From positions 16,620,955-16,684,954 of the forward strand of contig OY741266.1 in assembly GCA_963514095.1 (NCBI GenBank): DNA of 64,000 nucleotides. The letters run 5' to 3'. Below are positions 1-13,965 of this stretch, in pieces. The notes beneath the pieces are model-generated. The model searched no databases. It had not been told where the DNA came from and saw nothing but the letters and a program-made list of their open reading frames with translations. A program made the translations under genes and the position numbers. Each line of letters opens with the position of its first letter. The stretch's first letter is position 1. Origin of the DNA: Eutrigla gurnardus (taxonomy: Eukaryota > Chordata > Actinopteri > Perciformes > Triglidae).

Positions 1-3000
1 AGAATGTTTTAAACCATACATTCCAACGCCACGTTTTTTCTGACAGATTATCAACACTTTGCACCTCTTTTCTGGCATATCAGGTGTTCTGTGGTCAGTT
101 TTTAATATGAGAGTGGTGACAAGAGCTCAAGAAAAGCCTTCAAGTTACCTGGGGTCCGCCGGCATTGAGTGTCAAACTGGGTGCTGAGAGCTGGGGACCA
201 GGTGACTAAGTCGCCGGACTGCTTTCTTGGACTTTGGACAGAATGACATCAGAGAACCATCTGGCTTGTAAGAGTTGTTGCCGGCAAAAAAGCAGGATGG
301 TGACCGCACAGGCTGAAAGGGAAATCTGAACTTACAGCAGCTATAGCTCCTGTCACAGTAGCCACACGTTTGACAAAAGAAATCCCGCACTGAAAAAGCT
401 GAGGGAGCAGGAACTACATAAGGGAGACTTACGTAAAAAATAAAATAAGAAAGACTTTATTTAGCAAAGTTAATGTTGGATTAGAGGAATACGTATTTCC
501 CAGGTAGGGATTTAAGCACAGGAAGTGTCACAAGACTCAGAGGTGAAGTAATCTGAGGCGTGGGGGAGAGATTGTATTGGCTTTGACAACTGAGTCTGAC
601 CAGCCATTTTTCCTGCTGCAGTGAAAGAGTTATTTATAGCTGCTGCCTGAGTGTAGACAGTACATTTCTTTTTCACAAGCTGCCGTGCCGTCCAGTGACA
701 CAATAAAAGTCTATAATTTCCCTTTATGAAATTCAGCAGTTCCAAATATGAACGTATAAAATGGACCATTACATTTTCTACATGCTATATCATTCTGCAG
801 GCTACAGTGAGGAACACCTAACTGGAGTCTTCCCCGACAGCGGTCAGCAACATCGGAGCTATATTGGTGTACGAGGTGACGTAGCGATGATTGCTACACC
901 CCTCCTTCAATCCTTTTCTCCTTCCTCTCTTATCCCCCCCTCTCTCTCCGTTCTTACCTCACCCTCACTCCCCTCCATCTCTGTCCAAAGCGAGCGTTGC
1001 ATTTTACCATCTGCCACTGCCGTCATGCTTACAAACACCAATCAAACCCCGTTGGGTTGTCACACTCACCCACTTTCTAGCCAATGGCAGAACAACTCCC
1101 TTCTCATCTCCCATCATTGAAAAAAACAAATTACTTCACTGCCCTTCAGTAGTAATCATGCTATACCTTAGGGGTTCCCGCCCTATTTTTTGTACATTTC
1201 TCAAAGCAAATCAAGCATAAAGTATTGATAGTAAACAACGCGTCCAAGCCCGGCACCACTGCGACAGGTGGCTGAACGCGATCGCCAAGGGAAGCCCTGT
1301 GCTTCAAGAGACCGTTCAGGAAGCAAAAGCAATCGCAAATCAAATCCCTGCAACGGCAATTAATGCGGTCTTTCCTTATAACTTAATGTTCTAAACACCA
1401 AATACAAGTGATTTATTAAGGCCTTTAAAATAACAGTTAAACTCTTCAAAATATATATATATTTTTAAATAACTCGCAACTTCTACATACTCCCATCCCC
1501 TCACAAGCACTTTTATTTTTATGGCCGTAAATAGAATTCAAATTGAGAGGGAAAAGAAAACATAAAAGAGGAGATAATTGTACACATGCTGTCTAGAATT
1601 CTGAGTGGTGCTTTCTTCACTAATAAAATAGGTCCAGCCTGTTTTGAACACACATGGTGGAAGCAGCCGAGGTCTGCCAGTGACACGTAGGCCACTACGA
1701 CCATATGGCTCGACGTGTCTGATCCTGCTGGAAGCCGCTGGCATCACACGCTGCCCAAATAGCCATTAGCACAAATTACCCAAACAATGTAAATCAAGTG
1801 AACTCAGCTTTTCCAACAGCTGCTCTGCAGAACCCCCAAAATGACAAATAAACAACAGGGAAAAGGGAAAAAGAGAAAGTTGCCCAGCAACACCCCAGGG
1901 TAAGTGAGAAATCCTCCTCAAAGCCAGTGGACAGAATGGGTTGGTTATGCCCTGGAGTAATGACCATCAAGGGATTTCTCTGTGGGACCCAGTCACTGAA
2001 ATAACACTCACTCATAAAATAGAAACAAAACAAATAAGACTAATCATTTAGTGTTTAATAATTTTAAGGCTACAAGGCTTGTACAGCATTAGTTTCATGC
2101 GTAGATCATTCTAATCTAAACTGAAAATGCATTATTTTCCACACAGCATCTGCTGCCAGGGGAGGGGGGCAGGCGTGTCAGATCGGAAGAAAAATGACAT
2201 GGTGGGACTTATTTGTTCAGAAAGTGATAGATTAAATGGAAGGCATTCGCACTGCAAGCCAACACACTGAGCAGCCTGAGATAGAGAGATTTTATCTTCA
2301 GCCTACTATCAGCAAGGGGGAAATCCATACACTGCAGGGAGGAAGCTTACGGCCCCTATCCAGCTGACCCACCCCCAAAAATATGGATTTTACAAGTTTG
2401 ACACCAATTGTGTTACTCAGAGAAATGTGGAAGGGAGAGAACAGATTCATATCAACAGCGCAATTATAGCCAATTACTTAATAACGGCTATCTCAAAGGG
2501 GAAGTCGGAAGCCACAGCCTGCTGCCCTCCCGCCTCCCCGAGGTGTAATTGATCAGCTGGGAGATGAATCAGTCTTCGGTTTTGACCCTGTGCTGACAAG
2601 CAGAGACCTCTAGGCCACTTCCCTCATCACTCCGGGTATTTTAGGTGGCCCATTAGCATGCCTGATTTCTAATCTGTTCCTCAAACTGCCAGGCACGACA
2701 GCGCCGCTCTATCATTTCCTCTTCCCGTCCGTGTATTCGTCTATCTTCTTTCCCACTGACTTGCTCTCTTTGGCCGGCTCTCTCCAGACGCAGACATCTC
2801 TCCCCGACGCTCCCTGATAGCGCTACGAGTGAGGCTGATAGCAGAGGCCAGGAATAGAGGTTGAAGCAACATGGTGTCTACCAAGAGTTAATGCTGGAAA
2901 TGGGGAGTTTAATGCAAAGTGATCTTTTTAGTGATGTCATTAACCTCTTTAACTCCCTGAGGACGTCGGTCCAAGGTCCCCTCGCCTTCCCTTCATTCAG

Positions 3001-6000
3001 TTTGCCCCCCTGAGCTAAACTAAACAGGCATATTCTGTAATCAGGAAGTCCTCAACTTTGCAAAAATTGCATAATTTGTTTTAATTGCAGAAAAGTGGAA
3101 ATGATTGCGCTAAGTCGGGTCTTGCAGCATTTTGACGGCCAAAGTTACATAATTACAAATGGACACTCGACCTTACCAGTGGGTTCCAGCTCGCCCAGTA
3201 CTGACCGTATTGTCCTATCGAGATTTCACATTTGCACAGAGCTACAAATTGGTGAAAAAAATGCCCTCACAGCCTGGAGGTGAAGGACATAGACTGGGCT
3301 CACTCAACAACCTGGGTCACCATCAAGATTCAAGGTTAGGGCCTTTTTATAGGCTACTGCGATATAACAATTAAAAAGTAAACATTTTTCTGTATTATTA
3401 TTGTCAGTTAGCCAAAGTTCAGCCTCAATAAGGACAGTTTGTCATTATACACTTGTCTTGTCCAGAATGAAGAAAGGCTCCCCTGAAGTCTATAATGCTT
3501 GCTAAAAGATAGAAGGACTGGAATCACATTGCTTTTGGACTACAAACCCCGAGCAAAATATCAAACCAAAAACAAAACAAATACAACTCACATTCTGTAA
3601 ACTTTTCCAACATGGGTTGGACAAAAGGGTATGATGATCCCACCACGACATGGTCATCTAACCTGGTGGTGGTGCTTTTATGTGCATGCATACGGAGGGA
3701 GAAAATGATGATAACGGTGGAAAAAGAACAATGTGGGACAGGCTGGAGGAGACAAGTGTTGCCTAACAGTGATGAGTCATGTGTCTTGATAAAACCAAGA
3801 GGATTGTTTTGCTTTCACTCATTTTCCATAAACCTGTGACCAATGAACTGTGGGAGCAATCATTACATTAAAGCTAAGCTCAGGGACTTACTTTGAGCTC
3901 CAAACTTGTTACGTCAACACAATGATGATGCATGAGCTCTAGTTTCCAAAGTAACAATTTTAGTGTTATGTAAGGATTACTCACTCCAGACCCACAAACC
4001 TTGATATGACTCATCTCTACACCCAAAATGTATTAAATTGTGCTCACCTGGTGCTTCACTGAGATACACAATGGCACTTGAATTTAAGAAGAGGCGGAGC
4101 TTTATCACACGTCATACTCGGGGGAGGACAGCACACAGATCCATGCTTCATCAGGGAGGTTTTTTTTAGTTTGGGAAATATATTCATAAAATATTGCCAT
4201 TAATTTATTTACTGTTATGGCACAGGGAGTTTGGCATGGTCACATGGTTTTTGATTACAGGAAAGTTTATACAAAGTGGGCTTGGTGACAGATTGAGAGG
4301 CTCTCACGGGTGGCAACGTGGTCTCAGGAGAGGCGCTCTTCCTAATGCCATCCTGCTCAGCTCATTTCAATTTAATCCCTGAATATAAATATGTTCTAGA
4401 GTTCTGTCGGATCCCACTGCTGTAAAATCTGTGGCTAAAATGTCAAATAGCTTCAGGGAAGAGTGCTTAGATTAATGTGTAACTGTAATTGCAATGCTAG
4501 TTATGGAAAAGTTCCACCCAACTGGATTGGATTTAAAAACATATTTCTTTCTTTTTTAATCTAAAAAAATAACTGACATCTGACATCTCTTGTAGCAACA
4601 GCCATTTAGCTGGACCAAGGAGCAACCTCCTTGTCTGAAAAGTGAAGACAATACTCTTTGCCAGCTGGGCGACTCCACAGGTTGCAAAAAGAAGTGACAT
4701 TGAACGAGTCCAATAAAAAACGACTAATTTTGACTTGATTAATTACCTCAGTAAAGATTGTTAACATTAGCGGGTCTCATTACTAGTCTTCCTCAACATA
4801 GTGTGATGTTGTTACCGCTCACACCACAAGTCTGAATCATGTCCAAGCCCGACCCAGAATCCATCTGTGTCACAGTCATCAACAGTATTTTCAGTCAAAA
4901 ATCAGCAAAAATCATTCATTCAAAATCAGCTTATACTGGCGTTCACAAAGTACTTTAAAAAGGAAACTGATAAGTAACACAAGTGTACTATTCCTGTCAA
5001 ACCAACAGATGATGATAATGTGGTACAAGAAAAAGAATGTGCTTGGGCACGGTACGGAGCACAAGCACTAGTCAAACCAACCGGACTTTGGGGGTCAAAC
5101 GTTCTTGGGCATGGTACAGATTGCCTAGTGTGAGTGTACCCTTAGTTTTTTCTATGCTGATGGAACCTGGCCCCTCTGGGTCTCACTCTTCATCCAAATA
5201 TGGTCACCTCTGGATCCCAAACAATGATGGTGATGGCCAAAATGCCATAACTTCAAAACAATAGTCCGCCTCCCGTAGGGGAGGGGTCACGGTGACCATG
5301 TCCACTTCCTCTGGTCTGGACCTAGGTGCTCTTCTCAACTGTCAACAATATTAGCAGTCCTGTTTGCCTGCCTACTCTGTTGGCAGAGGCTAATACTCCA
5401 CAGTGGATATCAACTACTAGTACCCATTAACGATTGGATTTACATGTACAATTGCTTAACTGTATAGTTATATATGAACAGCAAATTCTGACTAAAAGTG
5501 TTGGGTGGGAGTTGGGGACATGGCATGTGTGATAATTTATACACCACCCACCTGGTGCCCTCCAGGCAGCAGGCTTGACCATCTACTGCCTAAGCCCAGC
5601 TTTTTCTTTTGCCTCCGAAGGGGGAAATAAATAGGAAGAGGTCAAAAAGCAACATGAGCCAACCCTATTGCAAGTCGTACTGTAACTCAATGCCACCACA
5701 AATCACCAGGCATCTTTAAACTGCCATCCATTGCCACATATGTTCAAAACCGCATGGTAGTGGGAATAAAGCTGGTAAGCCTTCATCTGCTACATGTTTA
5801 TGTGAGTCTCATACGTAGAGAGTAACAACACATAGGCAACTAATTCGATTGAGTAAGATTAACGGAGGCAATGCTGTCTCTTGGATGGAAAACAACACCT
5901 ATGTCCTTGTGGGACACTGCTGACACAAGACCCATAAATCTGGATCTGTAAGACAAGCAAGACATGTCAAACACGTAACACATAAAAGCTCGTTTTAGAA

Positions 6001-6377
6001 CATGGACATGTTGCTTTACTACCCGAACAACAAACACGTAAGAAAAAGACAGTAGACACGTAAGAAAAAGAAAATAAGAAAAGGGAATAACCACACATGG
6101 TCTGGAACAACAAATGCCAGACTCTTCTGTGTCCAACCCTGCTTTTTTTGTATTGCATTAGACTGAAAAATGCACAATGGTTCACTCCCAGAAAAAATGT
6201 CAAGTCAATGTGTGTGCTTACGGTATATTTAGCAATCAACCAGAGTTCAGGCAGGCAAGCGTTTCCAACAAACGCTACTTCTAATGTAAACTGGCCGTGA
6301 ACTCCTAAATTTGGATGGATGACATTGACCTGGGTCAGATGGGTTTAGATATCATAACACTAATAAACACTTTTAAC
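1..6377. other. Intergenic, no gene seen
   Basis: AT-rich non-coding DNA. Short open frames here have no family resemblance. Contents noticed: a pyrimidine-rich tract at about 897-985; a segment at 2380-2740 with higher complexity and many homeodomain-like cores (AATTA, TAATTG) that could be a conserved regulatory element; and a dispersed repeat copy at about 4650-4830 (listed separately). Confidence 0.5.
4650..4830 (+). repeat. Dispersed teleost repeat, copy A
   Basis: Shares blocks with 22735-23080 in the same order: GGGCGACTC, TTGCAAAAA, then a TGACTTGATTAATTACCTCA-like segment. This resembles an interspersed repeat I know from perch-like fish genomes, though I cannot name it. The copy is diverged and its ends are not defined. 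Confidence 0.45.
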
Positions 6378-7273
6378 TAGGGCTGGCATCGTTAACGGTG
6401 CCAACAGGCACCTACCGAATTATGCCAGTACTACCTCGTATGGAAAAAACGTTGGTGCTTTACGAGATGCCGTGGAAGAAGAGAAAACAAGACATACATA
6501 GTGTTTCACTTGTATTCATGCTGCTAAAATTTCACACAAGCATTAACATCCTCTGCTCTCGTGTGTCACTGAGATTCTCCACAGACACACAGAGCGCAGA
6601 GCAGAGGACAGACAGGTGAAGTGAAGGACAAACGTGGTGTTTCTTATTAACTAATAATAGACCAGAGAATATTTGGTTAAAACAGATCAGTGATGTCGTT
6701 TTGCTCTCATTGTTCTTCATAATGTTTAGTGGAAGTGATGGATTGTGGTCCCAGTGCATTTCATGTGGAGTGAGCAATGCGGCAGAATCCATTTAAAAAA
6801 ACACATTTTATATGTTAGTTGCTTGTCAGCAAACGGAGAGAAACCATCTTTAAAGTGATGTATTTTATTTTTAAATAAGTGGATCTAATTTATGCCGATA
6901 TGAAGAGCGGTTCATGTGAATTTTGAAAAGGGACTGATGATAAATATTCCTAAAATCAACTGATAAATATTTAAAGAACTGTTTAGTGTTAAATTTGAGA
7001 AACTTTGGTGGGGTGGTAGAATGAGTGTTGAATTAATTTCTTTTGATGTTGCCAACCTGTTTGTTTGGCAATAAACTAATACCGCTTGTCATTCACGATA
7101 ACAGACTGACATTTAAAGAAAAACAATATAATATGTTATATATAGCAGAGAAATGAATACTTGGGCTACTAATAAGGCTATGCAGTTTTTATTTATGTAT
7201 CGAAAAAAGGATCGTTGTGGTTTCGGTTTGAAGGGAATCGATATCTAAAAATGTCAAACGATACCCAGCCCCA
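6378..7273. mobile_element. hAT-type non-autonomous DNA element, decayed
   Basis: The left end TAGGGCTGGCATCGTT and the right end, read on the minus strand as TGGGGCTGGGTATCGTTT, form imperfect inverted repeats of about 16 bp. Flanking 8-mers CTTTTAAC (6370-6377) and CTCACAAC (7274-7281) agree at five of eight positions, consistent with an eroded 8-bp hAT target duplication. There is no transposase coding. The interior is AT-rich. Confidence 0.5.
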
Positions 7274-8283
7274 CTCACAACACTTGGTGACCTTTATGAA
7301 TTTGGCAAAACTGCTTTATTAAGAAGTTGCCAAATTGCTGGGGATGAAACTGTTAACCTTGTGGTCAGATTATACTACTAGTGTCAAATACCAATGTTTT
7401 ATCACCTCCACTCTTGGGCCAAGTCTTCCCTGGACTAAAAATCCAGGAGATCTCAAACAGACGACTTGCACACCTAAAGCCCAAAAAGAATTCCCTTTGT
7501 TGCACCGTTGGGTGTGTATTAATGTGTGTAACGATGGTATATCTACTTCAGTGTGAGAGGGAGGTCACTGCGTCCGTGTCACTGAATTTCGTCCAAGTTC
7601 TTTCGGCACATTGCGTCACAGTTTTACAACATCAAACATTTTGATACAGAGTTATGAGTAGGCTTGGTATCATATCAACCATTTGATAGAGCTAGACAAC
7701 CTGAATTAAAACATTAAAACATCTCCTGGTCTAAAGCACTGACACTCCCACCTATTTATGTCAGTATGGATTCATCATATTTCCCTAAATGATCATTTAT
7801 CTGGTAATTATGAATAATTATAGGGAGGTTATTATCACCCCCTGCCTGTGTGGTATTCCCTCCCTTTCAGGGCCACGAGGCTGAGCCTTGCATCTGCTAT
7901 TAGGGACCTATACATAGCCAGCCATGCTGATGGGATGGGGGCCACCTGACGCTGATAGAATCCAAGCTCTAATTCAGTATAATCACTAACAGTCTAGCTC
8001 TTTTGATTTATGTAACCAACTCATTTCAAACCTAAACTAAGAGTAAATCCTTAACTTAAAACGGACCTGATCTCTATATATTTAAACATCTATGTGTGTT
8101 CTATCCGTTTGTCAGTCCGTCTGCCTTCATTCCTGTCATACATTCTTGAGCCCTGAGAAGGAATTGTATTTACAGAGATTATCACCACACAGTAATGCAA
8201 ATTCATTGTTAGTAATACTTTGTGCCAGATTAGTTTACAGTCTGTTGCCTCTATAATCAGAAGCTCCCACAGGCATACAGTAG

Positions 8284-8390
<107 letters not shown>

Positions 8391-8577
8391 AGCTTTTAGA
8401 TTTTACAAGTGTTTTAAATACATCTGCATAGAAGAAAGATTTAGTAAAGTTTCTAACCTGCCATGCTGTTTTCAACTGATGACTCAACGAAATTACTATT
8501 TAAAAAAAATATTAAATAAAATATTATTATTTTAGGGGCAGCCCGATTAAAATGCTAAAATTATACTGAAATCCATG

Positions 8578-8621
<44 letters not shown>

Positions 8622-8622
8622 G
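8578..8622 (+). repeat. Compound (CA)n(TA)n microsatellite
   Basis: About 14 CA units passing directly into about 8 TA units. Confidence 0.95.
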
Positions 8623-11600
8623 TAAAAGATGAATATGATGAATATTTATTGTTAAAAAGTAATTTCATTGTATTATGAATGATGGAAACAAATTTCTCTT
8701 TGAAATGTAGACAAATTAATTTCTTGTCCGTCTGTCAGTACTGTCCTTTCATTTTTCTGACTGTCTGTGCTGCACCTGCATGCGGCTGAGGTTCTGTACA
8801 TTTCATTTCCTGTGTTCTGGCCCTGTCACTGTGTGGACGAAAGCAAAATGCCTTTGGGGTGAGCACACGTGCTACAATCTCCCCCGGCCTCAGCTGTTGG
8901 TGGCGGCGGAGCAGAGCGGCTGTGTTAAGACTTAAAACAGGGGGTGGGTTAATGTGTCACTTAGAAACCCTACTCTCTCACTGTTAAAGCCGGAGGGCAA
9001 CATGCTTTCTATACATTCTCCGAAGGCTTTTAGCATAGCATATATACTGCTAAATAACAAAAGAGCTGAGAAAAAGAACATCATAAAAACATCTAAACGC
9101 TTCTTTCATGCATCCATGTAGGTCCGAGGCTTCATGAGGGGCCAAGAGGCGTGACATTTTATCATCTTCACATGCCCTTGCAGACCATGTGGACATCATT
9201 TGTGAACGCCCAGAGTGTACCGACAAGCATGCCATCGGTGGAGCACCGTCGTATGCAGAAACTATCTCACGGCTTCGTAAAATAACTAGCTCCGCGTGTG
9301 GGGAAAGGTCAATTTAGACAGCAATGAATCAACCAAAGAGATTTCTTTTACACCCAAAGAGGTGAAATGTGGAAAGTGTCAGTAAGGGCTTTCTCACAGT
9401 GTCTGAAGTGTAAACAAAAAAAAAAAAAAAAGCAACTCTGCATGCGGCACATAAAGTAGCAGCGGCATTTAATCCTCCTTCCTCCCTCACTTCACCATCT
9501 CGCCAACAAATACCAAAAGCATCTGATTGACAACAAGGAGCGAGGCCTCCCACTTTTTTTTTTCTTGTCAAAAGAAAATAGCACAACAGCGATGGTATTG
9601 ATAAGATGGTAAAACTGTAACTGTAAGTATTTGTTTTTCTCCTTTAAAAATGCCCCCCCCCCCTTACAAACACATGAACACACATGAAATAAAAATAAAA
9701 TAAAAGCAAGAAAAGGAGGTTCCTGGTGAAGAACACTCCAGACCACATCGACAGAAGAACTTTTGATTTCAGGTGCATAACCAAATGTATTTAGAGAGTC
9801 TATACTACCAATTATATATTTCCCATCATAACTGTCCGCGCATTAACATCTTACTCCAGGCTATGACTCAACAGTAGAGGGATATCTTGACCAAAAGCTT
9901 AGTTTGCGTAGCTTTGTTCTAATGATGAATGTTAGTGATGATTTATGAGATCATGGGAGGGAATAAGTTGTAGTTTAGTAATACTAATTTCCACTGTGTG
10001 AAAATGTTTTAAAAATAGTTTCTTTTGTCTAAATTAAGTCAAAATATTTTGTTGAAGACACGGCTCTTATCATCCACTTCCTGGTTAGGTTCATAGCGAC
10101 GGTCCGGTGTTCAGACAGTGAGACACAACGTGTCGAGCTACAACGCCACGTGTGAGCCCTCCGCGGCGGTCTGTCATCATGCTGGACTGGGACGACGTCT
10201 GGGTTCTGGTTTTCATCCAACAAATGTGGTAAATTGATAGATGCGCCCCGAGGAGGAACGCCTATGAGAGTTGATGGGTGAAGGACAACAGTGACATCAT
10301 TTCACCCTTTTATCTCCTAAAAAAAAGCCAACTAGTAGAAACTAATAAGGTGCCAAATCTGTGCCGCCAACGCAACTTTGGCACAATTTAAATTCAAGTT
10401 TTAAATTTCAATATAATATCATTTCACGCGTGTAGAAAAACATCACACATAAACAATTATATAAAAACAAAAAAACATATACACACATTCATTTAAGATC
10501 TTTTATCTAGCTTAAAATAAACAAATAGCACTTGCAGATTTATCTCCCTTTAATACGAGTCATAAAGACGAAAGCTAATATTTCCCACAGGGCAGTGCGC
10601 TTCATTAGTTTCATATGAACAACCCTTTAAATTTAGATTGTACTTACACTGAGACCTTTAAACTCTGCCAGCTTGTATATTTAAGCATGAAGGACTGGGA
10701 AGATAGTGATGAAGAGCTAAGGTCATCTCCTGTTGGATGTTCCAGGGATTCACAATGTGAACCTTTGTTAACCCTTCGTCCTCGAAGCTACAGCTGCACC
10801 TTTTCAGTCTCAAAGCAGATAGAAATAACATACGTTTACAGTTTATTTACACTCTCACGGACCAATGATGTCAGTGCAATAACGTTAAGATTCGCTATGG
10901 AGCCCTGTGTTAACTATCTCTCTTAAAATCCTGCTAATCCGTATCCCTTCTGTGGGAGACATGACAAACATTGCATTCTCAATATTGTGATTTTTGCTGT
11001 ATCACATAGGAAGACCATCATAATTGATTCACATTACAGCTTCATTTATGGCGTCCCCAGAACAAATCCCTGAAACTGTGATGATTTTTAGGATTAACGG
11101 GTCTATCCCACTCAAGCCTGTTCAAGTTATGTGCAAATCTCATTGGTCAATATATACAGGCGGAAATATTTCACACTCTTTCCTCATTGGTGTCTTTTAA
11201 TGTTGATGCAGCGTATAAAGACATTTAAGCCTCTTTAATTCCGTCCACTCCCATTGTTCCACATAGTCAGCCCTGCTAAGTCTACCATCTCAACGCCTGC
11301 AAACCTTTCACACGAGGACACAGTAACACAGCAGGAAGAGGACCGTCACAAACCTACAGTACTGGTGGATATTTGGTGACGCTTACCGATGAAATCTGAC
11401 ATCACAACACTGCACGATTTCTGGTATAACAGCAAAAAGAAAGCCAAATGACGAATAGAAAAACTATGACAAACTCGTCTTTGATATATGCAATAATACA
11501 ACAACCAAACCAATTGAAACAGAGGAGTGACATTACATTTAAAGGTGCAGTATAGCGAAGACATCCATTTAAAAATCAACCTTCTCTTGCATTTTCTCTC

Positions 11601-13894
11601 ACCACTGGACATGTGGCTCCACAAAACAAAAAGTTTCGTATGGACATATTTTACAGCTTGTATGCTAAAATGGTGTAAAAGTATGAATCATTAAATGATT
11701 GGTGATTTGGATTTGGATGATTTTGACACATCATATGCTAGTTTGCTGATGTCATTTCAGGATGCACCTAGACTTGACTTGCGACCCCACGACAGAAGAC
11801 GCCCAACACGGCCCCGGTAACTACGAGGCTCCGGAGGCCCCTGCGTGGTGCCATGCAACTGTCAGCCATTTAACATCAAGATTAGCCACAGTTGCTGCCA
11901 CGTGTCAACACAGCAATGAACACATGCTTAAGGTGGTGGTGGGGGAGGCCGACGGTAGTAAGACTACAGGAGGTGACACAATAAATAAACAATTCCTGTA
12001 AGCAAGGGGAGACTTTTCTCACCTACGAGCGAGTCGAGGTCGTAACTCATCTCCTGCTTCTCTAGCTAACAGTACTGATAATAAACATCTAGTTTCTGTG
12101 AGGATTTCTTTGTTCATTTCACAAACATCTTCCCATTTTCAAAATACAATTTGTTGTAAGCAACACATTGTCTGTACTGCCTTGTTTAAACAAATCGCGT
12201 GGATTTGAAAGGAGACTCGCCACGTTACAGAGCTGTAAAGCCTGCTCCATAATCAATCGCCACATCCAAGTCCAGACAAGCATTTGGGCTTATGAGGAGC
12301 GGGAAGGCCTCACAGATTAGCTCTCGTTAATGCCCTTCGGTGAGATAAACCCTCACTTGCCCAGATTTATTTGAATAGTTTTAAATATTTACCCGGTGAC
12401 AACGATAGATGGGCAGATGGCTAGATCATAAATCAGTTACAGAAAACAAAAAAAGAGGTAAAATTATACCTTCGTGAAAAAAAATCCTCGTTAATGATAA
12501 CAAACCTAAAGGTGCAAAATAAGTTTTATTTTACATAATGCAAATAAAAACAAATACATCTGGGGGAGGGGTGAAAGATATTAAAAAAAAGTTTTTTTTT
12601 AATATGTCCATTAATCAAAAACGACTTGTTCTAATGTAGTCGTAATTAGACAGTGATGTGAAATAGCTAGCGGTTTTACAACTAGCCGCAAAAAGAAAAG
12701 GCAACATCACATCTAAAGGATCTATTTTATAGTGCTGTGCTGCAAAAGGCTCACTTTACACTCTTGAGTGTCAGAGGTAGTATAACAACATTTGGTGCAT
12801 TCAGGTTTTGCCTTTAAAAGCAGCCGCGGCTCCGCTTGCTCAGCGGGCCAAGAGAGAAAAAAACTCGACCCAGCAAACGGCAAACGCGACCCGCAATAAA
12901 ACCGAATCAATGACGGAAAAGCACATGTGCATTCACCTTTCCTGTGGCATTTTCACACGTCAGCGTGCTGATGAACAACTGCGGGAACTGTGGTAGAAGG
13001 TACAATTTGCTTCGACAACTTTCCCTTCTGTGACATAGAGTGATATAGAGCCAGCAGGTGGGGAAGAGCCGCAGGAGGAGGAAAGTGAAAAAAGGAGGGA
13101 AGAGTGCTCATGTAAAACTGATGGCATCAGACATGTTAACATGCTTAACTAAATCTCCTTGACTGCACATCTGTTGAAGTGCAATCCATCACAGAGAATT
13201 CATCAGCAAACCATCATTATTCATAATATGTTGGGGCCGGTTCAGAAGTCAGGTTTTTATATCACTTAAGAGCGGACTGAAACTTTTATCCTGTAACATA
13301 AAGAGGTTAATCACATCACACACCTGACTCAGACAGAACAACAAGGTCCGTGTTGGTCACTTAACAGAGAGGCATTGAGAGGATTCAAGAAAACTTTGAG
13401 AGGTTGTATTAAAAAAAGCCTTGAACACTTTAAGAGGGTTAAAGAAAAGATAAATATATAGAATTGTTATTGGACGGCTCCCTCTGGGTATATTTGATTT
13501 TAATGATTATAATTTTGCTATGATCCCACTGTTTGACTCTGTATTTCTATTATTGTTAGAACTTTCTTTAGATTTTTTTGTTGTTTGTTACGCTACTTTG
13601 TGAAGAAAGTACGCTACTTTTGTTATTTTATCAGGCTTTTTATTTTTAGAGGGGTTTGTGTTTGTTACTTTTACATGGGCCTACTTATATTGAGTTATAA
13701 AATAAATGTGACTTAATTAATAACATTTACAGGCCTTATATATTACACAATAGGATAATTCACTTTTGTGCTGAAGCATGGAGCTGCATTCTTGATCTAT
13801 TAATTTGGGAAATTGACATTTTCCAGTACTTGTTTAGTAACTAACAAGTTTTGGAAAGTATTTAAAACAAGAAGGGTAAAATAGCATGTTGTAA

Positions 13895-13965
13895 AGATTG
13901 TAAAGCCCCTTGAGGCAAACATGTGACTTTTAATATGAGGCTTTATAAATAAAGTTGACTTGACT
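13895..13965 (+). mobile_element. LINE-like 3' tail fragment
   Basis: The sequence around GTAAAGCCCCTTGAGGCAAA, followed by GGCTTTATAAATAAAGTTGACTTGAC-like sequence ending in short tandem TTGAC units, resembles the 3' ends of L2/CR1-type LINEs that are common in fish. No ORF remains upstream. Family assignment is from memory of the tail pattern. Confidence 0.45.

Noticed and set aside
11762..12001. 79-codon plus-strand frame in a CpG patch
   Set aside because: Preceded by a possible acceptor but with no donor, no homology and unlikely composition.
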